64,000 nucleotides of DNA from Candidatus Desulfosporosinus nitrosoreducens (GTDB lineage: Bacteria > Bacillota > Desulfitobacteriia > Desulfitobacteriales > Desulfitobacteriaceae), in contig NZ_JAVHUW010000048.1 of the NCBI RefSeq assembly GCF_030954495.1, positions 120,490 to 184,489 on the forward strand, written 5' to 3'. The notes below the pieces were generated by a model that worked only from the letters and a program-made list of their open reading frames with translations, ran no database searches and was not told the DNA's origin. The position numbers were made by a program, and so were the translations under genes. Of the stretch, positions 8,193 through 15,837 are shown in pieces; within the stretch, counting starts at the first letter, position 1, and the number at the start of each line of letters is the position of its first letter.

Positions 8193-9138
8193 AACAAAGA
8201 TTGAATGGTGCGACTCCGTTTGGAATCCTGTTACTGGCTGTTCAAAAGTATCTGCTGGCTGCGCTAATTGCTATGCAGAACGATTATGGCCACGAGTTAG
8301 AGCAATGGGTAATCCTGCTTATTGGGACCGTAATTTTAATGACGTGGCCTGCCATCCCGAACGATTGGAGCAACCGCTGAAGTGGAAAAAACCATGAAGG
8401 ATATTCGTAAACTCCATGAGTGATTTGTTTCATGCGGATGTACCATTTGAGTTTATAGATAAAGTTTTTGCCACTATGTTTGATGCAGGTAAACATACTT
8501 TTATGATCCTAACAAAACGACCTAGCAGAATGCTGGAATACCTTTCTCCAGATAACCAAAGGTATACAGCAAGAAAGGTTTTTGATTTAACCAAGAGCAG
8601 AGCTGGAAGTTTTGATTGTGATTTACATTGGCCTCTTTCCAACGTTTGGCTGGGCGTTTCTGTTGAGAATCAAGCTACGGCAGATGAACGAATACCATTG
8701 CTTTTGCAAACTCCTGCAGCGATAAGGTTTATTAGTGTAGAGCCATTGTTAGGCTCAATAGATTTAACTCAAATAAACCATGACTGGCAAACCAACTTCT
8801 TAACCGGTGAGCAAACGGATATGGGGAGACTGTGGGAAGATACAAACAAACTTAACTGGGTAATCGTCGGCGGAGAGTCCGGTCCAGGAGCAAGGCCAAT
8901 GCATCCGGATTGGGTGCGGAGCCTGAGGGATCAATGCTTGGAGGCAGGAATAAAATTCTTTTTTAAGCAATGGGGCGAGTGGGGATGGTTCCAAGGAGGC
9001 CATAGTAGCATTAAACTTCCTGCAACATTTGTGGATGGTGAACCATTTAAGGCTTGGATGGTTAGGGTTGGCAAAAAGGAAGCAGGCCGTACTCTTGATG
9101 GCCGGACATGGGATGAAATGCCGAATAAAAACCTGTGA
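8185..9138 (+). pseudogene. DUF5131 (phage Gp37/Gp68) gene broken by an in-frame TGA
   Basis: The first 70 codons encode KIEWCDSVWNPVTGC.....GCANCYAER, the start of the DUF5131 (Gp37/Gp68) family with its three cysteines, thought to be related to radical-SAM enzymes. At 8395-8397 a TGA interrupts the frame exactly where the family continues (KKP, stop, RIFVNSMSDLFH), and the same frame runs on to 9138 with well-preserved sequence (VWLGVSVENQ, FISVEPLL, VIVGGESGPGARP). One C-to-T change of a CGA codon explains it. Reinitiation at the ATG at 8416 could make a C-terminal fragment. The rest shows no decay, so the stop is recent, a sequencing error, or suppressed. Confidence 0.85.
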
Positions 9139-9228
9139 ATAAAACAGTGGACAAGCTGTGAATTAATTGTGGATAAGATGAAGGAGTAAGACATGGAACT
9201 TTATCTTAGAGGTCAAGGGCAAGGCTAA

Positions 9229-9624
9229 ATGTCAAGCCCCTCCCTCTCCAGGGCCTATAAAAAGGTAGATGAGCGTGACCATGGGATATGTCAACATCCT
9301 GGTTGCGGAAGCACTCAAAGAATAAGTCATCATCATATCGAAGCTCGTTCTCAAGCCCGGGATAGGGTTGATTGCGTAGAGAACATCATAACCCTCTGTT
9401 ATAAAAATCACCAGGGAAACGAAGGTCCTCACGAATCAGCTAAATGGCGGGAGTATTGGCTGCAGTGGCAGAAGAAAACCTACCCTTACTACATGACCAA
9501 AGCTGAACAGAACGAAATGGAACGTTTGGCTCTTAGAAGATTTGTGGATGAAAAGGCACTAGCCAGATATGAGGAGTTGGTAGAAAAGTGGAGAGTCTGG
9601 AACGAGAACAAAATAAGAGTTTAA
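9229..9624 (+). CDS. HNH endonuclease
   Basis: 131 aa. A CQHPGC knuckle is followed by HHHIEARS, then NIITLCYKNHQGNEGPHES, which gives a complete HNH (beta-beta-alpha-metal) nuclease motif. HNH proteins close to phage terminase genes are often needed for packaging cleavage, and this gene lies before the packaging block. A 12-codon frame with its own AAGGAG (9181) ends directly before the ATG (TAAATG) and may couple translation. Confidence 0.88.
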   Translation: MSSPSLSRAYKKVDERDHGICQHPGCGSTQRISHHHIEARSQARDRVDCVENIITLCYKNHQGNEGPHESAKWREYWLQWQKKTYPYYMTKAEQNEMERLALRRFVDEKALARYEELVEKWRVWNENKIRV

Positions 9625-9878
9625 CAGAAAATGAAATCCTGAGCATTATCTCCAATAAGGAAATGGAACTCAAGGAAGCATTGAATAAAGCTCAATTGCT
9701 TAAATCCCAAATAGCTAATCTTCAGCAAGAGTTCTTTGACAAAGTGAATTTAAGCCTTAATAATGAACGATCTTGCCTTAATCCAGTGGTATTTACTCAC
9801 AAGAATTGCAAAGGATGCGGATTTTTTCGAAGGTGCGCTTATCGTGGGAAGGAAGATTACGGAAGGTTTAAGCTATGA
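9588..9878 (+). CDS. Hypothetical protein with C-terminal Cys cluster
   Basis: 96 aa from a GTG start with GAGGAG at 9571. The N-terminal two thirds is a long amphipathic helix, probably coiled coil (ILSIISNKEMELKEALNKAQ and onward). The C-terminus has CKGCGFFRRCAY, a compact cysteine cluster that could bind a metal. It overlaps HNH by 37 nt and the next gene by 4 nt. Function unknown. Confidence 0.55.
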   Translation: MESLEREQNKSLTENEILSIISNKEMELKEALNKAQLLKSQIANLQQEFFDKVNLSLNNERSCLNPVVFTHKNCKGCGFFRRCAYRGKEDYGRFKL

Positions 9879-10285
9879 AATGTCCCAAAGATATAAGAGA
9901 ATGTCCCAATGGTTGGACAGATTGTGAACTATGTGCCTATTTCAAAAACAAACAGTGTTATGCAGAACTCTACGAGCCTGAAGAACAGACCGATCCAGAG
10001 ATATTAAGGCAAGCCGCCGAAATCTCAGAGAAAGTCGTGGATGTTGGTGTCAAGAAAAGCGCGGAAAAGATAAAAGGAGCATGGAATGGAGAATGGCCGG
10101 AACATTTCATGAACCTAAGCCCTGAAGATGCACTAAGTGAATTCTACAAACGTAAGACACCTGATTTACACTTCAAGGAACCAATGCCTGCAGGAAATGG
10201 AATTCCTGGTGGAGGAAGTAAGAATAAGTCAAAGAAAAGCAAGACAGGAAACAAAGTGTATACGGATGTATGGGAAGGAATATAA
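9875..10285 (+). CDS. Hypothetical phage protein with N-terminal Cys cluster
   Basis: 136 aa. The N-terminus holds six cysteines in about 26 residues (MKCPKDIRECPNGWTDCELC, then NKQC), and the C-terminal half is Lys/Gly-rich and probably disordered. It is the last gene before a plus-strand promoter and a terminator at 10.3 kb, so it likely closes the early operon. No function can be assigned. Confidence 0.55.
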   Translation: MKCPKDIRECPNGWTDCELCAYFKNKQCYAELYEPEEQTDPEILRQAAEISEKVVDVGVKKSAEKIKGAWNGEWPEHFMNLSPEDALSEFYKRKTPDLHFKEPMPAGNGIPGGGSKNKSKKSKTGNKVYTDVWEGI

Positions 10286-10307
10286 ACTTTAAGCATAACA
10301 TAATGTG

Positions 10308-10336
10308 TTGACAAGTAAAATGATTGATTGTATCAT
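10308..10336 (+). promoter_or_regulatory. Sigma-A-type promoter
   Basis: TTGACA at 10308-10313 and TATCAT at 10331-10336 with a 17-bp spacer. It is one of the best promoter matches in the window and faces the hairpin at 10344-10386, not a gene. Confidence 0.7.
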
Positions 10337-10343
10337 TAGAGTT

Positions 10344-10386
10344 GGAGGCTGGACTCTAGGACAAATAGAGTTCCGGCCTTTTTTGT
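10344..10386 (+). terminator. Hairpin terminator just downstream of a promoter
   Basis: The arms GGCTGGACTCTA and TAGAGTTCCGGCC form a bulged stem followed by a run of six T. It begins about 8 nt after the -10 box, so the transcript would be only about 45 nt, unless termination is regulated. Confidence 0.65.
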
Positions 10387-10552
10387 ATGCAAGGCCAACC
10401 AGTTGAGCCTGTGCTCATTGGCATATTTCCTCCTAATCAGGGCGTTCCCTTTGCCATGGGAGCGTCCTCTTTGCTCTACTTGCGGAGTGTCTGGAATCAG
10501 GCATGTTGATGCAAGTGGGGCATTTTTTAAGCACAAAGAAGCCAGGAGCTAA

Positions 10553-10738
10553 TTAATCTCCTGGCTTACATAGTTCATCCATACTAACGTTCAATGCGGT
10601 CGCTAATTTTAGGGCGGTGGAGACTCGACAGTCTCCACGCCTTTCTATGTCCTCCAAAGTTCGTATGGGTACTCCGGAGATTTCAGATACCTTAGCGATA
10701 CTAAGACCTTTTTCAGATCTTATTTTTTTGAGTTGCAT
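10553..10738 (-). CDS. XRE-family HTH regulator (small)
   Basis: 61 aa, essentially one Cro/CI-type helix-turn-helix domain: KIRSEKGLSIAKVSEISGVP, then RTLEDIERRGD and TALKLATALNVSMDEL. It lies on the minus strand inside a plus-strand phage genome and is the last gene of a small minus-strand unit starting near 11.06 kb. The unit's promoter contains a perfect palindrome (11071-11090), which is a natural candidate operator for this protein. It could control that unit, or phage early/late switching; the first is the simpler inference. Confidence 0.88.
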   Translation of the reverse strand: MQLKKIRSEKGLSIAKVSEISGVPIRTLEDIERRGDCRVSTALKLATALNVSMDELCKPGD

Positions 10739-10890
10739 AACGGTTTACCTCTTTTCAGGTTTAGAGCTATGGCTATTACCAGCAGAATAAGCTTAATGAT
10801 GTTTAATGCGCTTAGATTGGAAAAGCTGCCGTCGGTAATGTTCAAAACGACTAGGGCAATAAGAATGATTGTTATAAACTTGTTACTCAT
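10720..10890 (-). CDS. 56-aa two-helix membrane protein
   Basis: Minus-strand frame from ATG at 10890. It encodes two hydrophobic helices (FITIILIALVVLNI and IIKLILLVIAIALNL) separated by a short polar loop (TDGSFSN), followed by a basic tail. The 3' end overlaps the start of the XRE gene, supporting translation coupling. No strong ribosome binding site is seen. Small membrane proteins paired with XRE regulators in phages are often toxins, holin-like proteins or exclusion factors; nothing in the sequence decides between these. Confidence 0.55.
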   Translation of the reverse strand: MSNKFITIILIALVVLNITDGSFSNLSALNIIKLILLVIAIALNLKRGKPLCNSKK

Positions 10891-10906
10891 AATTTTCGTG
10901 GGGATG

Positions 10907-10915
10907 TGGTATAAT
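10907..10915 (+). promoter_or_regulatory. Extended -10 promoter facing the hydrophobic peptide gene
   Basis: TGGTATAAT is an extended -10 element. It would start an RNA near 10922 that runs antisense to the 3' end of the 25-aa peptide mRNA, as in type I toxin-antitoxin pairs. No good -35 box is visible, so confidence is limited. Confidence 0.4.
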
Positions 10916-10927
10916 ATACTTAAGGGT

Positions 10928-10951
10928 GGATGGAGGTTTTACCCTCCATCC
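10928..10951. other. Perfect 9-bp hairpin between two minus-strand small genes
   Basis: GGATGGAGG and CCTCCATCC are separated by six bases. It is not followed by a T run on either strand, so it is more likely an RNA stability or pairing element than a terminator. Confidence 0.55.
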
Positions 10952-10961
10952 TGTAGGCGGC

Positions 10962-11039
10962 TTACTTGGGGTCTTTAATCAGTTTTACTATCGTCAGTAG
11001 CAAAACTATGATCTCAAGTAAGTCTTTTATTGTCCCCAC
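10962..11039 (-). CDS. 25-aa hydrophobic peptide, type I toxin-like
   Basis: A GTG at 11039 is preceded by a strong AGGAGGTGA at the proper spacing. The 25-residue peptide has a short N-terminal polar part, a hydrophobic core (LLEIIVLLLTIVKLI) and a charged end KDPK. Size, charge layout, its own strong promoter and a possible antisense promoter match Fst/TxpA/BsrG-like membrane toxins in style, though I cannot match it to a named family. Too short for routine callers. Confidence 0.55.
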   Translation of the reverse strand: MGTIKDLLEIIVLLLTIVKLIKDPK

Positions 11040-11066
11040 TACTGTTCACCTCCTCTCTATGTATTA

Positions 11067-11096
11067 ATTATACCACGTAAATACGTGGTAAGTCAA
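11067..11096 (-). promoter_or_regulatory. Promoter with an internal perfect palindrome (operator)
   Basis: On the minus strand TTGACT (11096-11091) and TATAAT (11072-11067) are separated by 18 bp. The spacer holds one arm pair of a perfect inverted repeat, TACCACGTA at 11071-11079 and TACGTGGTA at 11082-11090. A repressor bound here would block RNA polymerase directly; the XRE protein encoded downstream is the likely ligand. Confidence 0.8.
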
Positions 11097-11183
11097 TAGG
11101 CTTTTTTGAATATTTTTGAATTATTGGGCCTTTCTGGGCTCTTTTTTATTGCCGTTTTACAAAGAAAATAGAGGTGATCCGGT

Positions 11184-11369
11184 ATGAAGATCGGGGAAAT
11201 AATCCGGCACAAGCAACCGGATGTATACCGTAAGTTGATGGAGATAAAAGAAGCTACGAAAAGCGTAATACATAAGGTAAGGATTAATGATCGTGAAGCT
11301 GAGAGATTGATGCGCCACGATTCTTTTATACGTGGGCGCGGCGGGATTAGGCAGACAAGAAGAGGATAA
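11184..11369 (+). CDS. Small conserved phage protein
   Basis: 61 aa, basic. ATG with AGAGGTGAT upstream. The C-terminal pattern LMRHDSFIRGRGGIRQ recurs in small phage proteins encoded just ahead of terminase genes. Basic composition suggests nucleic-acid contact, but no domain is recognised. It is the first gene of the late plus-strand block. Confidence 0.6.
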   Translation: MKIGEIIRHKQPDVYRKLMEIKEATKSVIHKVRINDREAERLMRHDSFIRGRGGIRQTRRG

Positions 11370-11373
11370 ACGC

Positions 11374-12012
11374 ATGAGGTTAATATGTGAAAAATGCATC
11401 AGAGAATGCGATTTCCCTTGTGCCGCCCTGGATACCTTATCAAAAGTTTACTCAGACCTTAAAACTGAATCTAAGTTAGAAATAATAAAAAGCCTTCGGA
11501 AAGAATTAAGTCTTATTGATTATGAAGTTGCAGATGATTTAAGGGAGCTTGGGGAAAAGATAATAAGTTCCATGCCAGAACTTTACATCATAAGAGATTA
11601 TGATATAAAAATTGGCTTTATCCGCAGTTATGAAGCTAAACGCGACAAGGGCCGGCAAGTAAATGCAGATTGCAGGAAGGTTAACAGTATATACACTGCG
11701 TATCTTCCTTTTGACTTTATCGTAACTTTTTATGAGCCAAATACGTATTACATGACTGAGAACCAGAAGAAGATCCTAATGCTTCATGAATTAAGACATA
11801 TTGGCATTGGCGAAAGGGGCTTAAGGCTTGAGCCTCATGATATTGAGGATTTCAAAGACATCATAGAAAGATTTGGCATTGAATGGAATGGATTTGACCA
11901 AGAGGTGCCAGACATATTGGCGGGTGGTGATAATGAAAAAGAAAACACCAAGCAAAAAGGTAAGAAAAAGCAAGGAATGGCGACCTCACGCAAAACAAAT
12001 AAAAATGGCTGA
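11374..12012 (+). CDS. Putative phage metallopeptidase
   Basis: 212 aa from ATG 11374 with AGAGG just upstream. A CEKC..ECDFPC cluster at the N-terminus precedes a domain with MLHELRHIG, a zinc-protease-like HExxH variant (HELRH) typical of the putative phage metallopeptidase family found next to terminase genes. The C-terminus is Lys-rich and overlaps the small terminase gene by about 80 nt. Role unknown; perhaps processing of a virion or host protein. Confidence 0.72.
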   Translation: MRLICEKCIRECDFPCAALDTLSKVYSDLKTESKLEIIKSLRKELSLIDYEVADDLRELGEKIISSMPELYIIRDYDIKIGFIRSYEAKRDKGRQVNADCRKVNSIYTAYLPFDFIVTFYEPNTYYMTENQKKILMLHELRHIGIGERGLRLEPHDIEDFKDIIERFGIEWNGFDQEVPDILAGGDNEKENTKQKGKKKQGMATSRKTNKNG

Positions 12013-12412
12013 ACTCCTTTTAAATCCTGAGGATAGACGCACAAAACAAGAGAAATGTAATGAAGTTGGCATTGCTTTTACAACACTATGGAAATGGATG
12101 AAGGATAAAAGATATGTTGATTATGTCAATTCCCAGTTAGATCAATACACCAACAGCGAATTGACTGATATATGGAAATCTCTAATTATGCAATGTAAGC
12201 GTGGGAATATCCAAGCGATTAAACTTTTTTTTGAGATGAAAGAGCTTCATCCTAGTATCAAGATTGAACAAGCCAAATTTGACATAGATAAGGCTAAGGC
12301 AAACGGCGGTAGCGGTATCGAAGCAAATAACGAACGAATATTAACTCTTGCCAAGTTAATCAATAATCCGGTACCTAATCGTAACGTAGAGGATTTTGAG
12401 GAAGATGATTAA
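11933..12412 (+). CDS. terS: Terminase small subunit
   Basis: 159 aa from ATG 11933. A basic N-terminus, then an HTH region (KCNEVGIAFTTLWKWMKD) and a helical segment (ELTDIWKSLIMQCKRGNIQAIKLFFEM divided over two helices) match phBC6A51-type small terminase subunits that bind the pac/cos site. It directly precedes, and overlaps by 8 nt, the large subunit gene. The role follows firmly from family and position. Confidence 0.85.
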   Translation: MKKKTPSKKVRKSKEWRPHAKQIKMAELLLNPEDRRTKQEKCNEVGIAFTTLWKWMKDKRYVDYVNSQLDQYTNSELTDIWKSLIMQCKRGNIQAIKLFFEMKELHPSIKIEQAKFDIDKAKANGGSGIEANNERILTLAKLINNPVPNRNVEDFEEDD

Positions 12413-13718
12413 TTACTCTCCGTTCTGCGTTAAACAAGTAGATTACCTAAAGCGTTGCTATACTAACTGGCTAAACGTTGCCGAAGGCGGAAAGCGTGCC
12501 GGGAAAAACGTGCTTAACATCATGGCATGGTGCGAAGCATTGGAGACTCACAAAGATAAACTCCACCTAGCAGCTGGCGTATCAGTGGCATCAGCAAAGT
12601 TAAATATCATCGATAGTAATGGATATGGGGTAAGGAATTGGTTTGAAGGGCGTTGCCGATCTGGTAAATACCAGGAACGGGACGCTTTATATATTTCCAC
12701 GGCAACAGGTGAAAAGGTAGTCCTAATTAGCGGCGGAGGCAAAGAGGGCGACGAACGATATATCAAAGGGAACACGTACGGAAGTGTTTATATCACTGAA
12801 GTAAATGAATGCTCTCAAACATTTGTTAAGGAGACATTTGACAGAACATTATCAAGTACAGATAGAAAAATGTTTTTGGACTTGAACCCTAAATCACCTA
12901 ACCATTGGTTTTATAAAGAAATCTTAGATATGCATCAGGCCAATCAAAGTAAATTCAAAGATTATGGATTTAACTACGAACATTTCACATTACACGACAA
13001 CTTCAGCTTTACCACTGAAAAGATAAAAGAGATTATTAAAACCTATGCCAAAAATACAGTTTGGTACATCCGAGATATACTTGGGAAACGTACCAATGCT
13101 GAAGGCATTATCTACGATATGTTTGGTCCAGACAACCAGTATAAAGACGGCCAAGGACCGAATTATGACCTGTACTATACTCGGTATTACACCATCGACT
13201 ATGGGACGACAAATCCCTTTGCCTTGCTGGAAATCATAGAGCAAACAAACCCACAAACAGGTCTGAAAGAATATTTCGTGGAAAACGAATACTATTACGA
13301 CTCGAAGAAAAGCAACCCACCCCGGCAGAAAGATGATAGCGAGTATGTCGAAGATGTTGAGAAGTTCACACTTGATGAAAACGGGGTTGCGAAAAGATAC
13401 ACAGCCATTGTGATTGACCCTTCGGCAGCATCATTTAAGGTTGCACTAAGAAAGAGAAGCCTTAAGTCTCGTATGACTGATGATGTGATAAACGCTAAGC
13501 ATGAAGTAGTACAGGGGATACGACTTGTATCCTCTTTGTTACGTGTGAAAAGGCTTAAGGTCAACAAGGATAAATGCCCTAACTTGATTATTGAGTTTTC
13601 TAGTTATATCTGGAATGATAAAGCATCCGAGCGTGGAAGTGAGGAGCCAATTAAGGCCTTTGACCATGCTTTGGATGCTTTACGCTATTTTGTCTTCACA
13701 ATCGTTAAAAGGGTTTAG
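12405..13718 (+). CDS. terL: Terminase large subunit
   Basis: 437 aa from ATG 12405. An N-terminal ATPase domain contains a variant Walker A (EGGKRAGKN) and Walker B region (VYITEVNE). The C-terminal RNase H-like nuclease domain shows DYGTTNPFAL, VIDPSAAS and DHALDALRYF, supplying the usual acidic residues. It powers DNA packaging and cuts concatemers. Length is normal, with no sign of intein or frameshift. Confidence 0.95.
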   Translation: MINYSPFCVKQVDYLKRCYTNWLNVAEGGKRAGKNVLNIMAWCEALETHKDKLHLAAGVSVASAKLNIIDSNGYGVRNWFEGRCRSGKYQERDALYISTATGEKVVLISGGGKEGDERYIKGNTYGSVYITEVNECSQTFVKETFDRTLSSTDRKMFLDLNPKSPNHWFYKEILDMHQANQSKFKDYGFNYEHFTLHDNFSFTTEKIKEIIKTYAKNTVWYIRDILGKRTNAEGIIYDMFGPDNQYKDGQGPNYDLYYTRYYTIDYGTTNPFALLEIIEQTNPQTGLKEYFVENEYYYDSKKSNPPRQKDDSEYVEDVEKFTLDENGVAKRYTAIVIDPSAASFKVALRKRSLKSRMTDDVINAKHEVVQGIRLVSSLLRVKRLKVNKDKCPNLIIEFSSYIWNDKASERGSEEPIKAFDHALDALRYFVFTIVKRV

Positions 13719-13733
13719 GGGGATGGTGATAAC

Positions 13734-15545
13734 TTGAGTAAGCGCGGCAGAAAGAATAAACAGCAGGTAAGTAATATACAGCGGCCACTTAGAAAATCAG
13801 CGTTCGATACCTTTGAAAATCAACTGGCAAGATTGGGTAGCGCATCCTCCAATATCATTTCCGCCGCAAGCTATCCCTTAACTCGCTTAAGCCGAAATTA
13901 TATGCTCTTAAACTCCCTTTACCGTAACTCGTGGATCTGCAATAAGATCGTTAACATTATTCCTGAGGATATGATGAAGAATGGCTGGTCCATTACTGCA
14001 GAATTAAAACCGGAAGAAACAGACCGCATAAGCAAGTTAGAACAACGAACCTTGGTTAGGGAAAAGATTCTTGAAGGTCTGTATTGGGGAAGGCTCTATG
14101 GTGGAGCTGGGGCAATTATGATCATTGATGGTCATGAGGATAAGTTGGACGAACCCCTTGATTATGACGACATAATGCCAGGTTCATTTTGTGGCCTCAT
14201 GGTTGTTGATAGATGGTCCGGGATTTACCCAAGCTTGGAATTAATAACAGACCATAGGGACCCTGAATTAGGAATGCCAATGTATTACGAAGTACGGGAT
14301 ACTGCATCAGATAGGCTTATTTCCAAAGTCCATCATTCTCGGGTGCTTCGATTTACCGGCAAAAAACTTCCGTTTTGGGAAGAAGTCGCAGAGGTAAACT
14401 GGGGATCTTCCGTTATGGAACATGTCTACGAAGAGATGGTAAAGCGAGATTCAACAAGCTGGAATATAGCTTCCTTGGTATTTCAGGCCAATCTCCTTGT
14501 TGACAAAATCGATGGTATGGATCAAATGCTTGCGGCTACCGATCCACAGGTTCAGGCTGATTTCTACAATATTAAATCAGCGCAGAATCAAATGCGTAGC
14601 AATAATGGCATGATGATCATTGGCAAGGATGAAGAATTATCAGCCCTTACTTATCAATTCTCTGGCTTAAATGATATCTCCGAAACTCAAATGATGGATG
14701 TTGCCGGGGCTGCAGATATTCCGGTTACAAGACTTTTTGGACGTTCTCCGGCAGGGATGAATGCGACCGGAGAGGCAGATTTACAGAACTATTATGACAT
14801 GATCAGTCAGCAGCAAGAGAAGGACCTTAAGCCCAAAATTAATAAGCTTATGCCGGTTATGTTTATGTCGGAGCTTGGATATATCCCGGATGACTTAGGT
14901 GTTAAATTTAACCCTGTTCAAACTCCGAGCGAGGATAAGATTGCAGATATTGTTGGTAAAAAAGTTGACTCGCTGTCGAAAACCTTTAATGACGGTGGTA
15001 TTAATCATAAGATGTATCTTTCAGAGTTACATGAGTTGTCATATACAACGGGCATGTTTACGTCCATTACGGATGAGGATATAGCCAAGGCTGATGATTC
15101 GTTTTATACCGGAGAAAGTCTAGCGGAGATGGGCGAGAGATTTGATAATAAATCAGCGGTTCATGACGGCGGGCCCGGGAGTGGTAACTTTGGACATGAA
15201 GGCAGACCTGGAGAAATTGGCGGAAGTGATGGGGGCGGCGAAGGAAAAACTACCCTTGATCCCAAGGAAAGACAGAGATATAATAAAATTCTAAAAGGCA
15301 TAAAAACATCAACTGGCCATACTGTTAAAATAGTCGAGGGACACATGTTTGATAGGGCAGCACAAAGAGGAATTAGCGCCGAAAGCATAAAGAAAGTCCT
15401 TGAAAATCCGCAAGTAGTTTATCCGGAAAGGATAGATAAAAACGGCAGACCGTCTATCAGATTTATACGAGAGGATATAGTCGTAGCACTTAATCCTAAA
15501 ACCGGTAAGATTTGCACAGTGGCTAAAAGGGGTGATGGCTTATAA
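13734..15545 (+). CDS. Portal protein fused to a C-terminal nuclease-toxin-like domain
   Basis: 603 aa. Residues 1-470 are a DUF1073-type portal (NSWICNKIVNIIPEDMMKNG, GLYWGRLYGGAGAIM, RLFGRSPAGMNATGE), the dodecameric DNA gate of the head. After about residue 478 comes a Gly-rich linker (DGGPGSGNFGHEGRPGEIGG), a motif also seen ahead of toxin domains in MuF-type phage proteins, and then a 90-residue domain with HMFDRAAQRGIS, VLENPQVVY and a GRPSIRF...VVALNPKTG.I pattern. That domain resembles DUF4258/BECR-fold (RelE/colicin-like) nucleases. An acidic 77-aa gene follows with a 1-nt overlap and could be its immunity protein. TTG start with GGGGATGGTG upstream. Confidence 0.85.
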   Translation: MSKRGRKNKQQVSNIQRPLRKSAFDTFENQLARLGSASSNIISAASYPLTRLSRNYMLLNSLYRNSWICNKIVNIIPEDMMKNGWSITAELKPEETDRISKLEQRTLVREKILEGLYWGRLYGGAGAIMIIDGHEDKLDEPLDYDDIMPGSFCGLMVVDRWSGIYPSLELITDHRDPELGMPMYYEVRDTASDRLISKVHHSRVLRFTGKKLPFWEEVAEVNWGSSVMEHVYEEMVKRDSTSWNIASLVFQANLLVDKIDGMDQMLAATDPQVQADFYNIKSAQNQMRSNNGMMIIGKDEELSALTYQFSGLNDISETQMMDVAGAADIPVTRLFGRSPAGMNATGEADLQNYYDMISQQQEKDLKPKINKLMPVMFMSELGYIPDDLGVKFNPVQTPSEDKIADIVGKKVDSLSKTFNDGGINHKMYLSELHELSYTTGMFTSITDEDIAKADDSFYTGESLAEMGERFDNKSAVHDGGPGSGNFGHEGRPGEIGGSDGGGEGKTTLDPKERQRYNKILKGIKTSTGHTVKIVEGHMFDRAAQRGISAESIKKVLENPQVVYPERIDKNGRPSIRFIREDIVVALNPKTGKICTVAKRGDGL

Positions 15546-15778
15546 TGTTGATATTCAATGAACAGCAAGCTGAATTTTTGAATAATGAGATGAACTTAAG
15601 TATACTTCCAAACCGACAATATGAGCTTGATAAGGACAAGGCTGATAAGATTTTTGATTACTGTTTGGACACAGAAGTGGAAGAGATACAAGAGGCTGAT
15701 GAAACAGGTAAAGAAATAGCTAATCGAGGAAAAATCGCCATTACAATCTGTGATCTATTTTCGAACTTGCAAAATTAA
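15545..15778 (+). CDS. Small acidic protein, candidate immunity/antitoxin
   Basis: 77 aa, strongly acidic (TEVEEIQEADETGKE), all-helical in appearance. Its ATG overlaps the stop of the portal-toxin gene by one base, and a weak hairpin terminator follows at 15794-15819. Tight pairing after a toxin-like domain is the normal place for an immunity protein. No family is recognised, so this role is inference from context and charge. Confidence 0.6.
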   Translation: MLIFNEQQAEFLNNEMNLSILPNRQYELDKDKADKIFDYCLDTEVEEIQEADETGKEIANRGKIAITICDLFSNLQN

Positions 15779-15793
15779 TAAATACTAAATCGA

Positions 15794-15819
15794 AGCATCT
15801 CGCTCTGGGGTGCTTTTTT
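15794..15819 (+). terminator. Weak hairpin and T run after the small acidic gene
   Basis: AGCATC and GGTGCT pair across a short loop and are followed by six T. It may reduce transcription into the head genes or mark the end of an inserted toxin-immunity unit. Confidence 0.4.
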
Positions 15820-15837
15820 ATTTGGCGGTGAACCTTA

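Noticed and set aside
8395..8397. Selenocysteine or pyrrolysine-type recoding at the TGA in the DUF5131 gene
   Set aside because: The family has an ordinary Arg/Lys-rich position here, no SECIS-like hairpin is obvious just downstream, and a single C-to-T change explains it.
9193..9228. 12-codon frame before the HNH gene as a real protein
   Set aside because: Good ribosome site but only 11 residues; more likely a leader for translational coupling.
10336..10536. 66-codon minus-strand frame
   Set aside because: It covers the terminator at 10344-10386 and lacks a clear ribosome site; I could not recognise a family, so it is left out.
10733..10978. 81-codon plus-strand frame over the regulatory island
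   Set aside because: It runs across a promoter element and opposite to the 56-aa membrane gene; its peptide has no domain, and no suitable ribosome site was seen.
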